From positions 1 through 64,000 of the forward strand of contig NZ_JACESA010000011.1 of the NCBI RefSeq assembly GCF_013912065.1: a DNA stretch of 64,000 nt. Direction: 5' to 3'. The notes under the pieces are model-generated. The model was not told the DNA's origin and did no database searches. It saw only the letters and a program-made list of their open reading frames with translations. Within the stretch, counting starts at the first letter, position 1; each line of letters starts with the position of its first letter. Shown piece by piece: positions 1 through 9,168 of this stretch. The DNA comes from Brevundimonas sp. (GTDB taxonomy: Bacteria; Pseudomonadota; Alphaproteobacteria; Caulobacterales; Caulobacteraceae). The position numbers and the translations under genes are program-made.

Positions 1-90
1 AAGAGCCTGTCCATTCCTTCCTCCTCGACGCTGCTGAAGGCTGCAGCATCCGGCATCACGCCGGACGAGGGAAAGGACATACGGACTTAG
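1..90 (+). CDS. C-terminal tail of an unidentified protein (partial)
   Basis: An open frame enters from the left edge and ends at TAG 88-90, giving 29 residues that finish GKDIRT. It is too short to assign to a family. It sits just upstream of small copper-type genes, so it may be the end of another metal-resistance protein, but nothing in the sequence proves this. The stretch 91-186 shows nothing recognisable. Confidence 0.3.
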   Translation, partial: KSLSIPSSSTLLKAAASGITPDEGKDIRT

Positions 91-186
91 CCTTCTGGGC
101 GGCGTCCCGGCGTGCGCCTGTGGATGACGACGGCGGGCGCGCGAAGCCGGCTTGACCCCGCTTCGTGTTCTGCTTTTGTTCTTGCC

Positions 187-387
187 ATGCCCCTCCGCAA
201 GACCGTCACCATCGAATGGCAGGACGCCGGCTCCAGCCGCGCCTATTTCGTGCGCCCGGGCAGCCGGTCGCGCCCGTGGATCTGGTTCCGGGACGGCGAC
301 GTGCCGGCCTTCGAGGAAACGTCCGCCCGCTTCGTGGTCGAGAAGCGCGGCGGACGCTGGGTCGCGGTCGAACGGGTGGACACCTGA
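187..387 (+). CDS. Small hypothetical protein, 66 aa
   Basis: The protein starts MPLRKTVTIEW and is rich in aromatic and charged residues, with no signal peptide or membrane segment. Nearly every third codon position is G or C, as in the neighbouring genes, which favours real coding. I start at ATG 187; an in-frame ATG at 112 would add 25 low-complexity residues. I see no strong Shine-Dalgarno at either start. The family is not recognised. Confidence 0.5.
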   Translation: MPLRKTVTIEWQDAGSSRAYFVRPGSRSRPWIWFRDGDVPAFEETSARFVVEKRGGRWVAVERVDT

Positions 388-459
388 CCGCAGGGGTCGC
401 CCATTGACGGCGGACGCCCGCGGGCCGATCAAGGCGGCTCGATTTCAAGGAGACCCGCG

Positions 460-690
460 ATGACCCTCAAGATCGCCGCCGCGGCGGCCGCCTTCCTCGC
501 CCTCAGCGCCGGCGCGGTGCTCGCGGCGGAGGCCTGCGCCTGCTGCAAGGACATGGCCCCCGGCGCCGCCATGGAGTGCTGCGACGAGATGAACGCTCCG
601 GCCCCGGCTCCGGACGCACCCGCCCCGGCTCCGGCGCCCGCTCCCGAAACGCCGCAGAGCGGCGGGCACGCAGGTCACACGCCCGGCTAA
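460..690 (+). CDS. Small exported Cys-rich protein, possible metal binder
   Basis: The 76-residue product has an N-terminal signal peptide (about residues 1-22). A short cysteine cluster follows (Cys26, 28, 29, 40, 41) with Met between the two pairs, then a proline-alanine linker (about 46-63) and a His-containing end (HAGH). An AAGGAG ribosome site lies 9 nt before the ATG. Cys pairs plus Met and His in a small exported protein suit copper or silver binding. The next gene is a DUF411 metal protein, which supports that reading. No named family was recognised, so the function is inference. Confidence 0.65.
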   Translation: MTLKIAAAAAAFLALSAGAVLAAEACACCKDMAPGAAMECCDEMNAPAPAPDAPAPAPAPAPETPQSGGHAGHTPG

Positions 691-720
691 GCCGCGGCGT
701 CATCGTCACCCAGGACCGCC

Positions 721-1188
721 ATGAACCGTTCTCCGACCATCCTTGACCGCCGGTCCATCCTGAGCGGCCTGTCCCTCGCCGCCTTCGCCGCCCCGGCCCT
801 CGCCGCGCCGCCGAAGCGGATGACCGCCTACAAGACGCCCTGGTGCGGCTGCTGCGGCGGCTGGATCGCCCACATGCGCCAGGCCGGCTGGACCGTCGAG
901 GTCGTCGAGCGCGAAGATCTCGCGCCGACCCGGGCGCAACATGGCGTTCCGGACCGGCTGGCCTCCTGCCACACGGCGGTCGTCGGCCCCTATGCGATCG
1001 AGGGCCATGTTCCGGCCGGCGACGTCGACCGGCTGCTCAGCGAACGCCCCGCCGCCCGGGCGCTGAGCGCCCCCGGCATGCCGGCTGGCTCGCCGGGCAT
1101 GGAAGCCGCCGGGCGCGAACCCTATACGACCGTCCTGATCCTCAACGATGGTTCAACCCGCGTGTTCGGCCGCCACAACGGCGCCTGA
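721..1188 (+). CDS. DUF411 family metal-binding protein (CopG-like)
   Basis: This 155-residue exported protein matches the DUF411 family, found in copper-resistance loci of Gram-negative bacteria. Residues 10-28 look like a Tat-type signal (DRRSIL then an Ala/Leu core). The mature part has WCGCC (Cys42, Cys44, Cys45), SCHTAVV (Cys83, His84), an EGHVP segment and the GMPAGSPGME signature near residue 120. The fold is thioredoxin-like in this family. It probably binds or reduces copper in the periplasm. It lies 30 bp after the small Cys-rich gene, likely in one unit. Its last 36 nt overlap the 3' end of the convergent acyltransferase gene. Confidence 0.88.
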   Translation: MNRSPTILDRRSILSGLSLAAFAAPALAAPPKRMTAYKTPWCGCCGGWIAHMRQAGWTVEVVEREDLAPTRAQHGVPDRLASCHTAVVGPYAIEGHVPAGDVDRLLSERPAARALSAPGMPAGSPGMEAAGREPYTTVLILNDGSTRVFGRHNGA

Positions 1189-2319
1189 CGCCCGAGGCGT
1201 CGCGGGTGCGTTCCTGTCCGCAGCCGCCAGCCTGACGCGCGACGGGTTGAGCCAGCTCTGCACCGGCCGGTCGAAGCCATAGCGGAACACCGCCGCGGCC
1301 GCGAAGGCGCCGATGAAACCGATCGACCACAGCGCCCAGCGAACCCCCGACGACAGGGCGTCCTGGCCCAGGGCGTCGAGCAGGCCGAACCAAACGATAC
1401 GGGTGACCTCATTGGTCAGGAACATCGAGAACGACATCAGGGCCAGATGTTCGATCAGGCGTGACGGCCTGCGCACCGATACGGCCCCGGCGGCCCAGAT
1501 GATCACGGTCATCAGGCCCAGCGACAACAGGCTGAAGGCGCCGAAGGCCTGAAGGATGACAAGCGCGATGGCGGCGCCGACCCCGATCGCGCCGGCCAGA
1601 CGGGATGCGACATAGACGCGTGAACCGTAGAAGGCCGCCGCGACCCCGAGCAGGAACAGCGGCAAGGCGCGCAGGACGCCGTAGCGCATCGGCAGGCGGT
1701 AGATCGGATCGCCGAGCCACAGCGAGGCCGCGAGGTCGGCGCCGACGACCAGCAGCGTCGCGCCGATCACCACGGCGATCGGCGCCCAGCGCCACAGGGC
1801 CCGGCAGATCCAGGGCAGCAGGAGGTAGCAGGCAATCAGGGCCGAGAGCGTCCAGGTCGGGGCGTTCCACCCCTGCCCGCCCGGCACGCCCCAGGCCTGG
1901 AGCAGCAGCACCTGGGCCGGCAGCTGCGACCAGTCGAACCAGCGCGGGTTGCTGGGCGCGATCCCCGCCAGAGCCGCGCCGCCGACGAGGACGACGAGGA
2001 TAAGGCTGACGACGAGGTGGGCCGGAATGACCCGCAGCAGCCGCTGGCGCGCATAGGCGCGCAGCGACGCCTGACCGGCGGCGAGCCGGTCGCCGTAGAT
2101 GCGCGCCAGGACGTAACCGGAGTCGATGATGAAGAAGTCGGTGAGCAGATAGCCGCGGTCGAACACCGGATGCAGCTGGGGCAGCGGGACCGGCGAGGCC
2201 TCGCGGAAATGGTAGAGGATGATCAGCGCCCCGACGATGAAGCGGAGCGCGTCGAGCCAGCCGCCGCGGGCGATGCGCGGTGGGCGGGACTTCATCGGCG
2301 CGGCGTCGCTGCGGACCAT
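1153..2319 (-). CDS. Acyltransferase family 3 membrane protein (OafA-like)
   Basis: This 388-residue protein has about ten hydrophobic segments and the layout of acyltransferase-3 enzymes, which move acetyl or other acyl groups onto surface carbohydrates. The first helix carries the family R-x10-H pattern (LRFIV...LYH), with the conserved Arg and His exactly ten residues apart. A second ATG eight codons in (2295) would also be a good start. It is transcribed against the DUF411 gene and overlaps it tail to tail. It seems unrelated to metal resistance and may be cargo of the island; its substrate is unknown. Confidence 0.8.
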   Translation of the reverse strand: MVRSDAAPMKSRPPRIARGGWLDALRFIVGALIILYHFREASPVPLPQLHPVFDRGYLLTDFFIIDSGYVLARIYGDRLAAGQASLRAYARQRLLRVIPAHLVVSLILVVLVGGAALAGIAPSNPRWFDWSQLPAQVLLLQAWGVPGGQGWNAPTWTLSALIACYLLLPWICRALWRWAPIAVVIGATLLVVGADLAASLWLGDPIYRLPMRYGVLRALPLFLLGVAAAFYGSRVYVASRLAGAIGVGAAIALVILQAFGAFSLLSLGLMTVIIWAAGAVSVRRPSRLIEHLALMSFSMFLTNEVTRIVWFGLLDALGQDALSSGVRWALWSIGFIGAFAAAAVFRYGFDRPVQSWLNPSRVRLAAADRNAPATPRASGAVVAAEHAG

Positions 2320-2437
2320 GGGCGCAGCCTAGTCCGCAACGGGGCAAGGAATGGTTATCAGCGCGGGCCGCTCACTTCGCCACCGACCCGGGCTTTGGCC
2401 CCGGCCGTGTGATCATGGGCGTAGCCGCCGTCGTCAC

Positions 2438-3040
2438 TCAGGCTTCTTCCCCCGCTCTCGTTTCGGCCCGGGAGTCGCGGAGGATGTCGACGCCGCCCTT
2501 CACGGCGATGCCGGCCACGATTAGGCCCACGACCAGATCCGGCCAGGACTGATCCAGCCACAGGACCAGGCCACCCGCGATCAGGATGCCGCCGTTGGAG
2601 GCGAAATCGTTGAAGCTGAAGGTCTCGGCGGCCTTCATGTTCACATCCTCGCTGCGTTGGCGCCGGATCAGTTCCAGGCACACCAGGTTCACGATGGCGG
2701 CGACCACCGCCATGCCCATCATCGTCCAGCCTATGGGCTCCGTCCCCATCAGCGTTCGTCTCAGCACGTCCAGCAGGACGCCCGCAGCGAAGATCAGCAG
2801 CAGGATTCCGGAGGCCCGGGCGGCGCGGGTCTTCCAGATCAGGGCGCGGCCCACCGCCAGAAAGCTGATGAGGTAGACGGCGGAGTCAGACGCATTGTCC
2901 AGGGCATTGGCCAGCAGAGCGCTGGAATCGGCGAGCAAGCCGCCGATCCCGAGCCCTACAAACAGGGCGGCGTTGAGGATCAACACCACCAGCAGGGTGC
3001 GGCGCTGGACGCCTTCCGTCTCGTCTCGTTCGCTCATCAA
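2438..3040 (-). CDS. Small CDF-like cation transporter (last gene of czc operon)
   Basis: The 200-residue protein has six hydrophobic segments and resembles the membrane domain of cation diffusion facilitators, which export divalent metals by proton exchange. Helix 2 has Asp48 and Asp52 (LDNASD) and helix 5 has Asn144-Asp145, matching the D-x3-D and (H/N)D metal-site positions. The long cytoplasmic domain of classical CDF proteins is missing. It overlaps the 3' end of czcA by 4 nt, so it is translated with the pump. It is a paralogue of the protein at 9812-10462, sharing ANALD and SWPDL/RWPDL blocks. Confidence 0.82.
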   Translation of the reverse strand: MMSERDETEGVQRRTLLVVLILNAALFVGLGIGGLLADSSALLANALDNASDSAVYLISFLAVGRALIWKTRAARASGILLLIFAAGVLLDVLRRTLMGTEPIGWTMMGMAVVAAIVNLVCLELIRRQRSEDVNMKAAETFSFNDFASNGGILIAGGLVLWLDQSWPDLVVGLIVAGIAVKGGVDILRDSRAETRAGEEA

Positions 3041-6000
3041 TCCTCGATCCCTTCCGCCTTGCGATGCTTCACCGCCTTGGCGGCGAAGGTGGGCAACACC
3101 AGCAGTGTCAACGCAGTCGCCGTCAAAAGGCCCCCGATGACCACTGTGGCCAATGGTTTCTGGACCTCGGCCCCGGCCCCGTGGGCGATGGCCATGGGAA
3201 TAAAGCCCACGATGGCCACCAGGGCGGTGGTCAGAACCGCCCGCAGGCGGCTGGACGCCCCTTCGATCGCGGCCTCACGCGGCGCCAGGCCCGCCGTCAG
3301 CCGCTCGCGGATGGCCTGCATCAGCACCAGGCCATTCAGGGTCGCCACCCCCGAGACGGCGATGAAGCCGACCGCCGCCGAGACGGAGAAGGGCATGCCG
3401 CGCAAGAGCAGCGCCAGGGCCCCGCCGACCAAGGCGAGCGGGACGCAGGCGAACACCAGACCGGCTTCAGCGAATGAGCCGAGGGCCATGAAAAGCAGGA
3501 CCCCGATGAGGATGAATACGATCGGAACCACGAGGCCCAGACGCTGTTCGGCGCGCTTGAGATTCTCGAACTGACCGCCCCAATCGAGCCGGACGCCCGG
3601 CGGAAGATCGATCCGCTCCACCCGCGTCTGCGCATCCGTGACGAAACCGCCGAGATCCCGGCCGCGGACGTTGGCCTGCACCACCATGCGCCGACTGCCG
3701 TTGTCGCGGCTGATCTGGTTGGGCCCCTCGGCGGTCTGGATGCGCGCCACCGAGGACAGGGGCACCACCACGCCGGTGGAGGAGACGATCGGCAGGGCGG
3801 CCAGGCTGGTTGGATCGTTGCGGGTCGCCTCGGGCAGACGGACGACAACGTCGAAGCGCCGATCCCCTTCGAAGATGCGTCCAGCCTCTGTTCCGCCGAT
3901 GGCGGTGGAGACCGCCTCCGAGACGTCCGCCGCCGACAGGCCGTAGTTGGCCGCCGCGAAGCGGTCGACGCTGACCGTCAGCGTCGGCAACCCCGACGCC
4001 TGTTCCACTCGAACGTCGGCGGAACCCGGTGTTTCCTCCAATGCGCGAGCCACCTGCTCGCCGACCCTCTGCAGGGTGTCGAAGTCGTCGCCGTAGACCA
4101 GCACCGCCAAATCGGTCCGGACGCCGGAGATCAGTTCGTTGAAGCGCAGTTCGATTGGCTGGCTGAACTCGAAATTATTGCCGATCTGCTGACTAACCGC
4201 CTCCTCTATGCGCTCGATGAGCGCCTCCTTTTCGAGGCCCGGGTCTGGCCAGTCGCCTCGGTCCTTGAGGATGATCACGCTGTCGGAGATGTTACGCGGC
4301 ATGGGATCGACGGCGGCCTCCGCCGTGCCGGTGCGCGAGAACACCGTCTCCACCTCGGGCTGGGCTTTGACGACCCGCTCGAGGGCCATCTGCATAGCCA
4401 GGGACTGGTCCAGCGAAGCGGACGGCACCCGCAGGGCCTGCATGGCGATATCGCCCTCATCGAGGGTGGGAATGAACTCCCGGCCGAGGGTGGCGAAGGC
4501 CAGACTGCCGACGACCAAGGCGCCCAGGGCCGAGGCGAGCACGACACGGGGCTTGTCTACGGCGGCGCTGATCGCGGGTTGGATCCAGCGGCGGGCGAAG
4601 CGCAGGACGCGGGTTTCGTGCTCCTGCACGCGGTCGTTGGCGTCGAGGTGGGCGCTTTTCGGGTCGCGTACCAGCAGCGCAGTCATGGCCGGGACGAAGG
4701 TGAAGGAGAAGATGAAGGCGCCGACCAGGGCGAGCATGACGGTCGCCCCCATGGGAATGAAGGTCTTACCCTCCACGCCCTCGAGCATCAGCAGGGGGGT
4801 GAAGACCAGCAGAATAATCAGCTGGCCGAAGGCGGCCGGCTTCACCATCTGCCGGGCCGCGGCCATGGCGACGTCCAGTCGTTCGTGACGGCTGAGCATG
4901 CGGCCCAATTCCGCGCGCCGCCGGGTCATCATCAGCAGGGTATTCTCCACCACCACCACCGCCCCGTCGACCAACAGGCCGAAATCCAGGGCGCCGAGGC
5001 TCATCAGGTTTCCGCTGATGCCGAAGCGGTTCATGCCGATGACGGCGAACAGGAAGCTGATCGGGATCATCAGGGCGGTGATGCTCGCCGCCCGCAGGTT
5101 CCCCAGCAGCAGGAACAGCACGACGATGACGAGCAGGGCGCCTTCGGTCAGATTGCGCGCCACCGTGCCGATGGTGGAGTTCACCAGGGCGCTTCGGTCG
5201 AGCACGGTCACCGCCTCGATCCCGGGGGGCAGGGTCTCGCGCACCTCCTCGAGGCGCTCTCCGGCGGCCTGGGCCACGGTGCGGCTGTTGCCGCCGGCGA
5301 TCATCAAGGCCGTGCCGAGCACCGACTCGTGGCCATCGCGGCTCGCGCCGCCCAGCCGCGGAGCTTGCCCGACCTCGACCGTCGCCACATCGGCGACGCG
5401 CACCACCAGGCCGCCCCGGTTGACGACCGGGGCCTGGGCAAGATCCTCGACGGTGGAGGCCAGGGCGTCGGTCCGGACGGTCAGCGCCTCGCCGCCGCGC
5501 TGGACGTAGCCGGCTCCGGCCTGGGTGTTGGCCCGCTCCAGGGCCGTGACGAGGTCGCCCAGCCCCAGCCCATACGCTGACAGGCGGGCGGCGTCGGGGC
5601 GGACGGCGTATTCCTTCACATAGCCGCCGATGGTGTCGACGCCGGCGAGCCCGGGCGTCGTCCGCATCTGCGGCGCGACAATCCAGTCCTGAACAGTGCG
5701 CAGGTAGGTGGCGCGCGCCTCGGGCGTGGTCAACCGCTCCCCCTCGGGGGTCAGGTAGACGCCGCCTGGCTGCCAGCCGGGTTGTCCCGGCCGGGCGAGG
5801 TTGCGGCTGTTGAACGGCAGATAGTCCACGGTCCACATCAGGACCTCGCCGAGGCCGGTGGTGATCGGCGCCAATGCCGGCTCCACGCCCTCGGGCATGC
5901 TTTCGCGCGCCTGGGCGAGGCGTTCGGCCACCTGCTGGCGCGCGAAATAGATGTCCGTCTGGTCGGTGAAGATGACCGTGATCTGGCTGAAGCCGTTGCG

Positions 6001-6258
6001 GCTCAACGAGCGAGTGCTGGTCAGTCCGGGAATGCCGGCCATGGCCGTCTCGAGCGGATAGGTGACCTGCCGCTCGATCTGTTCCGGCGCGAGCGCCGGG
6101 GCGACGGTGGTGATCTGGACCTGCCGGTTGGTGATGTCCGGAACGGCGTCGATCGGCAGCTTGGTCAGTTCGAACAGACCGAGCGCGGCGACCAGCGCGG
6201 TCGCCAACACAACGAACCAGCGGAAGCGCACCGAGGCTTCAATGATGGATTTGAACAT
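3037..6258 (-). CDS. czcA: CzcA-type heavy-metal RND efflux pump
   Basis: The 1073-residue inner-membrane pump drives metal cations out of the periplasm or cytoplasm using the proton gradient. It has the RND layout: a first helix, a large periplasmic loop, helices 2-7, a second loop and helices 8-12. Helix 4 contains DFGLLVDGAVVVVEN with Asp425, Asp431 and Glu438, spaced like CzcA Asp402, Asp408 and Glu415 of Cupriavidus. This is the motif of the Co/Zn/Cd subgroup, not the Cu/Ag subgroup. It works with the adaptor (6267-7457) and the outer-membrane channel (7457-8713). The gap to czcB is 8 nt and it overlaps the following CDF gene by 4 nt. Confidence 0.95.
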   Translation of the reverse strand: MFKSIIEASVRFRWFVVLATALVAALGLFELTKLPIDAVPDITNRQVQITTVAPALAPEQIERQVTYPLETAMAGIPGLTSTRSLSRNGFSQITVIFTDQTDIYFARQQVAERLAQARESMPEGVEPALAPITTGLGEVLMWTVDYLPFNSRNLARPGQPGWQPGGVYLTPEGERLTTPEARATYLRTVQDWIVAPQMRTTPGLAGVDTIGGYVKEYAVRPDAARLSAYGLGLGDLVTALERANTQAGAGYVQRGGEALTVRTDALASTVEDLAQAPVVNRGGLVVRVADVATVEVGQAPRLGGASRDGHESVLGTALMIAGGNSRTVAQAAGERLEEVRETLPPGIEAVTVLDRSALVNSTIGTVARNLTEGALLVIVVLFLLLGNLRAASITALMIPISFLFAVIGMNRFGISGNLMSLGALDFGLLVDGAVVVVENTLLMMTRRRAELGRMLSRHERLDVAMAAARQMVKPAAFGQLIILLVFTPLLMLEGVEGKTFIPMGATVMLALVGAFIFSFTFVPAMTALLVRDPKSAHLDANDRVQEHETRVLRFARRWIQPAISAAVDKPRVVLASALGALVVGSLAFATLGREFIPTLDEGDIAMQALRVPSASLDQSLAMQMALERVVKAQPEVETVFSRTGTAEAAVDPMPRNISDSVIILKDRGDWPDPGLEKEALIERIEEAVSQQIGNNFEFSQPIELRFNELISGVRTDLAVLVYGDDFDTLQRVGEQVARALEETPGSADVRVEQASGLPTLTVSVDRFAAANYGLSAADVSEAVSTAIGGTEAGRIFEGDRRFDVVVRLPEATRNDPTSLAALPIVSSTGVVVPLSSVARIQTAEGPNQISRDNGSRRMVVQANVRGRDLGGFVTDAQTRVERIDLPPGVRLDWGGQFENLKRAEQRLGLVVPIVFILIGVLLFMALGSFAEAGLVFACVPLALVGGALALLLRGMPFSVSAAVGFIAVSGVATLNGLVLMQAIRERLTAGLAPREAAIEGASSRLRAVLTTALVAIVGFIPMAIAHGAGAEVQKPLATVVIGGLLTATALTLLVLPTFAAKAVKHRKAEGIED

Positions 6259-6266
6259 GCCGCGCC

Positions 6267-7457
6267 TCAGTCGTCATCGCCGGCCTCGCCCTTGGCGAGT
6301 TCGGCTTTCAAGAGAAAGGCGTTGGCGGCGGCGATGCGTTCACCCTCGTCGAGGCCGCGCAGGATCTCCGTGCGCCCTCCCGCCTGACGACCGGCCAGCA
6401 CCGGGACGGCCCGGAAGCCGCCCTGGACCTGAACGAACACGACCGTCGCGCCTTCGATGGTCTGCACGGCTTCGCTGGGGACCGTCAGGCCGCCGGGGAC
6501 GGCATCGCCCGTAACGATGGCGCCGGTGACGGCGGATCCCGTCGGCGGCAGCGACACGCCCGACGGCCGGGCCCGAATGATCGTCGCGCCGCTCTCGGCG
6601 CCGGCGCCGGGCGCCACGCCGGTGACGACGGCTTCGAATTCCCCGTTGGGCCCGGTCGCCCTCAGGCGCGATCCGGCGCGGACCTGGGCGGCCAGAGCCG
6701 GCGGCGCGTTGAAGACCAGTTCAATCCGCGCGGGGTTGGTGACCTCGGCGACGACGCCGCCCTGGGGGACAAAGCCTCCGGGGCCGACCTGCACCGAGGT
6801 GACGACGCCCGAAATCGGGCTGGTCACGCTCAGCCGTCCCGAAGCGTTTGGCGATCCGGCCGCCGAAGCCCTGGCGCGGGCGGCGCGCGCCGACGCCTCG
6901 GCGCTGAGTGACTGGGCTCGGGAGGTCTCCACCTCCTGCCGGGCCACCACGCCCTGGTCGGCCAGGTTGCGATCGCGCTGATAGGCCTGGCGCGCGGCTT
7001 CGGCCTGCGCCACCGCCGCGTCGGCGTCGGCGCGGAAGGTCGCGGCGTCGCCGCTGACCAGTGTGGCGAGGGCCTGACCGGCGCGCACGGACTGCCCCGG
7101 CGCGACGAGCACGCGCTCGACCCGGCCGCCGACCGAGGCGGCCACGGCGGCGCGCGCATCGACCATGGGCTCGACGCGTCCCGCCAGCCGGGTCTCTGAC
7201 CCGCCGCCGGCGCCGACGGCGACCACGGCGATGCCGGCGGCGCGGATCTGTTCGGCCGTGAGCGCCACGACGCCTTCGGGGGCCTCGGCGCCCTCGCCTT
7301 CCGCGTGCCCCTCCTCTTCCGCGTGACCGGCCTCGCCCTCGGCGGCCGGCCGCGCGTCGGAGCGATTGAGAGCCAGGAACAGCCCGCCGCCTCCGAGCAG
7401 GACGACGGCGGCGACGCCGCCAATGAGCAGCGTTCTGTTGGATTGCGGCTTGCGCAT
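6267..7457 (-). CDS. czcB: CzcB-type periplasmic adaptor of the RND pump
   Basis: This 396-residue membrane fusion protein links CzcA to the outer-membrane channel. It has an N-terminal membrane anchor (about residues 10-29) and then a stretch rich in His, Glu and Gly (about 38-60, with GHAEEEGH), a likely metal-binding segment. A lipoyl/barrel region flanks an alpha-hairpin rich in Ala, Arg and Glu around residues 140-200. The ATG shares bases with the TAA of czcC (TAATG), so translation is coupled. Confidence 0.93.
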   Translation of the reverse strand: MRKPQSNRTLLIGGVAAVVLLGGGGLFLALNRSDARPAAEGEAGHAEEEGHAEGEGAEAPEGVVALTAEQIRAAGIAVVAVGAGGGSETRLAGRVEPMVDARAAVAASVGGRVERVLVAPGQSVRAGQALATLVSGDAATFRADADAAVAQAEAARQAYQRDRNLADQGVVARQEVETSRAQSLSAEASARAARARASAAGSPNASGRLSVTSPISGVVTSVQVGPGGFVPQGGVVAEVTNPARIELVFNAPPALAAQVRAGSRLRATGPNGEFEAVVTGVAPGAGAESGATIIRARPSGVSLPPTGSAVTGAIVTGDAVPGGLTVPSEAVQTIEGATVVFVQVQGGFRAVPVLAGRQAGGRTEILRGLDEGERIAAANAFLLKAELAKGEAGDDD

Positions 7458-8713
7458 TATTGGACCCCTCCGAAGGGTGCGCGCGCTTGCAGGCGCGCGA
7501 GATCGATTTCGGCGCGGACGCGCGCCAGGCGGGCGTCGACGGCGGCGTTGCGGGCGGTGATGAGGGCGGCGCGGGTTCCGCGCAGCTCCAGTTGCGAGAT
7601 GCGGCCGGCCTCGAAGCCGATCCGGGACAGGCGATAGGCTTCCTCGGATGAGGTCACGCCGGCGTCGGCGGCCGCGACGCGGCTCACCGAGGCGTTCAGC
7701 CGGGCGACCGCGGCCTGACCGTCGGCCTCGGCCTCCTGGCGCGCGCCGGCCAGGCGGGCGTCCGCGGCGCGGAACTCGGCCTGGGCCGCGTCGATATTGC
7801 CGCGGTTCCGGTCGAACAGGGGCAGCGGCATGCTGATGCCGAAGGTCAGCGCTGTCGCATCCTCGGCTTCGTAACGCCGAACGCCGACGCTGGCGCTAAC
7901 GTCGGGCCGCGCGCGCACCCGCTCGACGGCGATCCGCCGTTCGGCCGCTTCGCGTTCAGCCTCGGCGACGCGAACGGCCGGCGCCCCGGGAGCGGCTTCG
8001 ATGGCCGTCCGGGTCGGCGCGTCGTCCAGCAGGCTGTCGACGATCGAGGTGACCGGCGCGGGCAGCATCGCGACAGCCGTCAGGCGGGCGAACGCCGCGT
8101 CCCGCTCGGCCTGCGCCTCGTCACGGGTCGCGCGGGCCGCCGCCGCCTCGCTCTCGGCCTGGATGCCGCGCAGCATGGGCTCGCGTCCCTCCTCCACGAG
8201 CACCAGGGCGGCGCGGGCGTCCGCGATGGTCAGGCTGAGCGCCTCCTCGGCCAGGGCGAAGCGCCGCTCGGCGGCTTCCGCTTCGGCGTAGGCGAGTGCG
8301 AGCCGTCCGGCGGCGTCGACGACCGCCTGATCGCGACGCAGCGAAGCCGTTCCGGCCTCCGCCCGCGCCACCTCGACCCGGGCGCCGCGCCGGCCCCACA
8401 GTTCGAGGTCCTGGGTGAGCGAGAGCGTGGTCTCGGCGTTGTCGTAGCCGGAAAAGGGACCGCTGCCGAAGGCGTTCTCCGCCTCGAGGGCGGCGGTCGG
8501 GTTGGGCCGCACGCGCGCCTGGCGCACCCGGGCCTCGGCCGCTTCGAGCAAGGCGTCGGCCTCGGCCGCGGCGGGGCTGGCCCCGATGCGCTCAAGCAGG
8601 GTCCGGAAGGATGGCGCGGGATCGGCCCAGGCCGGGCCGGTCAAGGCGGTCGTCAGGGCGACCACAGCGCAGCCGACCGCGAAAGGCGGCAAGCGGCGAA
8701 TAGGGGATGGCAT
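7457..8713 (-). CDS. czcC: CzcC-type outer-membrane efflux channel
   Basis: The 418-residue TolC-family protein forms the outer-membrane duct of the CzcCBA pump. It has a signal peptide (about 1-30, ending AWADP) and two homologous halves rich in coiled alpha-helix (long runs of Ala, Glu and Arg), as in outer-membrane efflux proteins. Segments typical of CzcC include QDLELWGRRGAR near residue 105 and MPLPLFDRNRGN near residue 290. It is 53 nt downstream of the small Cys/His-rich gene and directly coupled to czcB. Confidence 0.92.
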   Translation of the reverse strand: MPSPIRRLPPFAVGCAVVALTTALTGPAWADPAPSFRTLLERIGASPAAAEADALLEAAEARVRQARVRPNPTAALEAENAFGSGPFSGYDNAETTLSLTQDLELWGRRGARVEVARAEAGTASLRRDQAVVDAAGRLALAYAEAEAAERRFALAEEALSLTIADARAALVLVEEGREPMLRGIQAESEAAAARATRDEAQAERDAAFARLTAVAMLPAPVTSIVDSLLDDAPTRTAIEAAPGAPAVRVAEAEREAAERRIAVERVRARPDVSASVGVRRYEAEDATALTFGISMPLPLFDRNRGNIDAAQAEFRAADARLAGARQEAEADGQAAVARLNASVSRVAAADAGVTSSEEAYRLSRIGFEAGRISQLELRGTRAALITARNAAVDARLARVRAEIDLARLQARAPFGGVQ

Positions 8714-8766
8714 GTCTCATGTCCCGGAAGGTTGACGTGAAGGGCGCGCGCGAACGCGAGGTCACG

Positions 8767-9168
8767 TCAGGTTCTGGGCGGGCGCATGGGACCGGCGGGC
8801 ATCCGGGAGGCCGGCGCCTGATCGAGCGATGGCGCCAAGGGCGCGCGATCGAGGGCCATCGACCTCATGTCGTCAATGGCCGGCGGCGCGGTAATGCCGC
8901 AATGGTGGCAATGGCCGTGGGCGCAGGCGACCTGACCTGCTGCGTCCTTGCGTTCGCCGTGACCTGTATCGGACACAGCGACGACGTCCGACGCGGCCAG
9001 GCCTTGCAAGCTTCCGGTCTCGGGTGCGCAGGCGAAGGCGTCGGCTGCGGAAACCAGGACGAACAGGGCCAGGAACGACGCGAGCAGCGCCGCCATCCAC
9101 CCATGCCTAGTCGAGGGAAACCCCATGCCGTCCCATAACACGGTGCGCCGCGACATCAATCGCCTCAT
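8767..9168 (-). CDS. Small exported Cys/His-rich protein of the czc operon
   Basis: The reading frame gives 133 residues from ATG 9168, which overlaps the stop codon of the methyltransferase as ATGA. An internal ATG at 9126 (MGFPSTRHGW) gives a more typical signal peptide, with a hydrophobic core ending near ADAF, so that may be the true start. The mature part carries the cluster CAHGHCHHCG, dense in His and Cys, followed by a Pro/Met-rich tail. Such a peptide next to czcC could bind the exported metal in the periplasm. No named family is recognised. Confidence 0.7.
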   Translation of the reverse strand: MRRLMSRRTVLWDGMGFPSTRHGWMAALLASFLALFVLVSAADAFACAPETGSLQGLAASDVVAVSDTGHGERKDAAGQVACAHGHCHHCGITAPPAIDDMRSMALDRAPLAPSLDQAPASRMPAGPMRPPRT

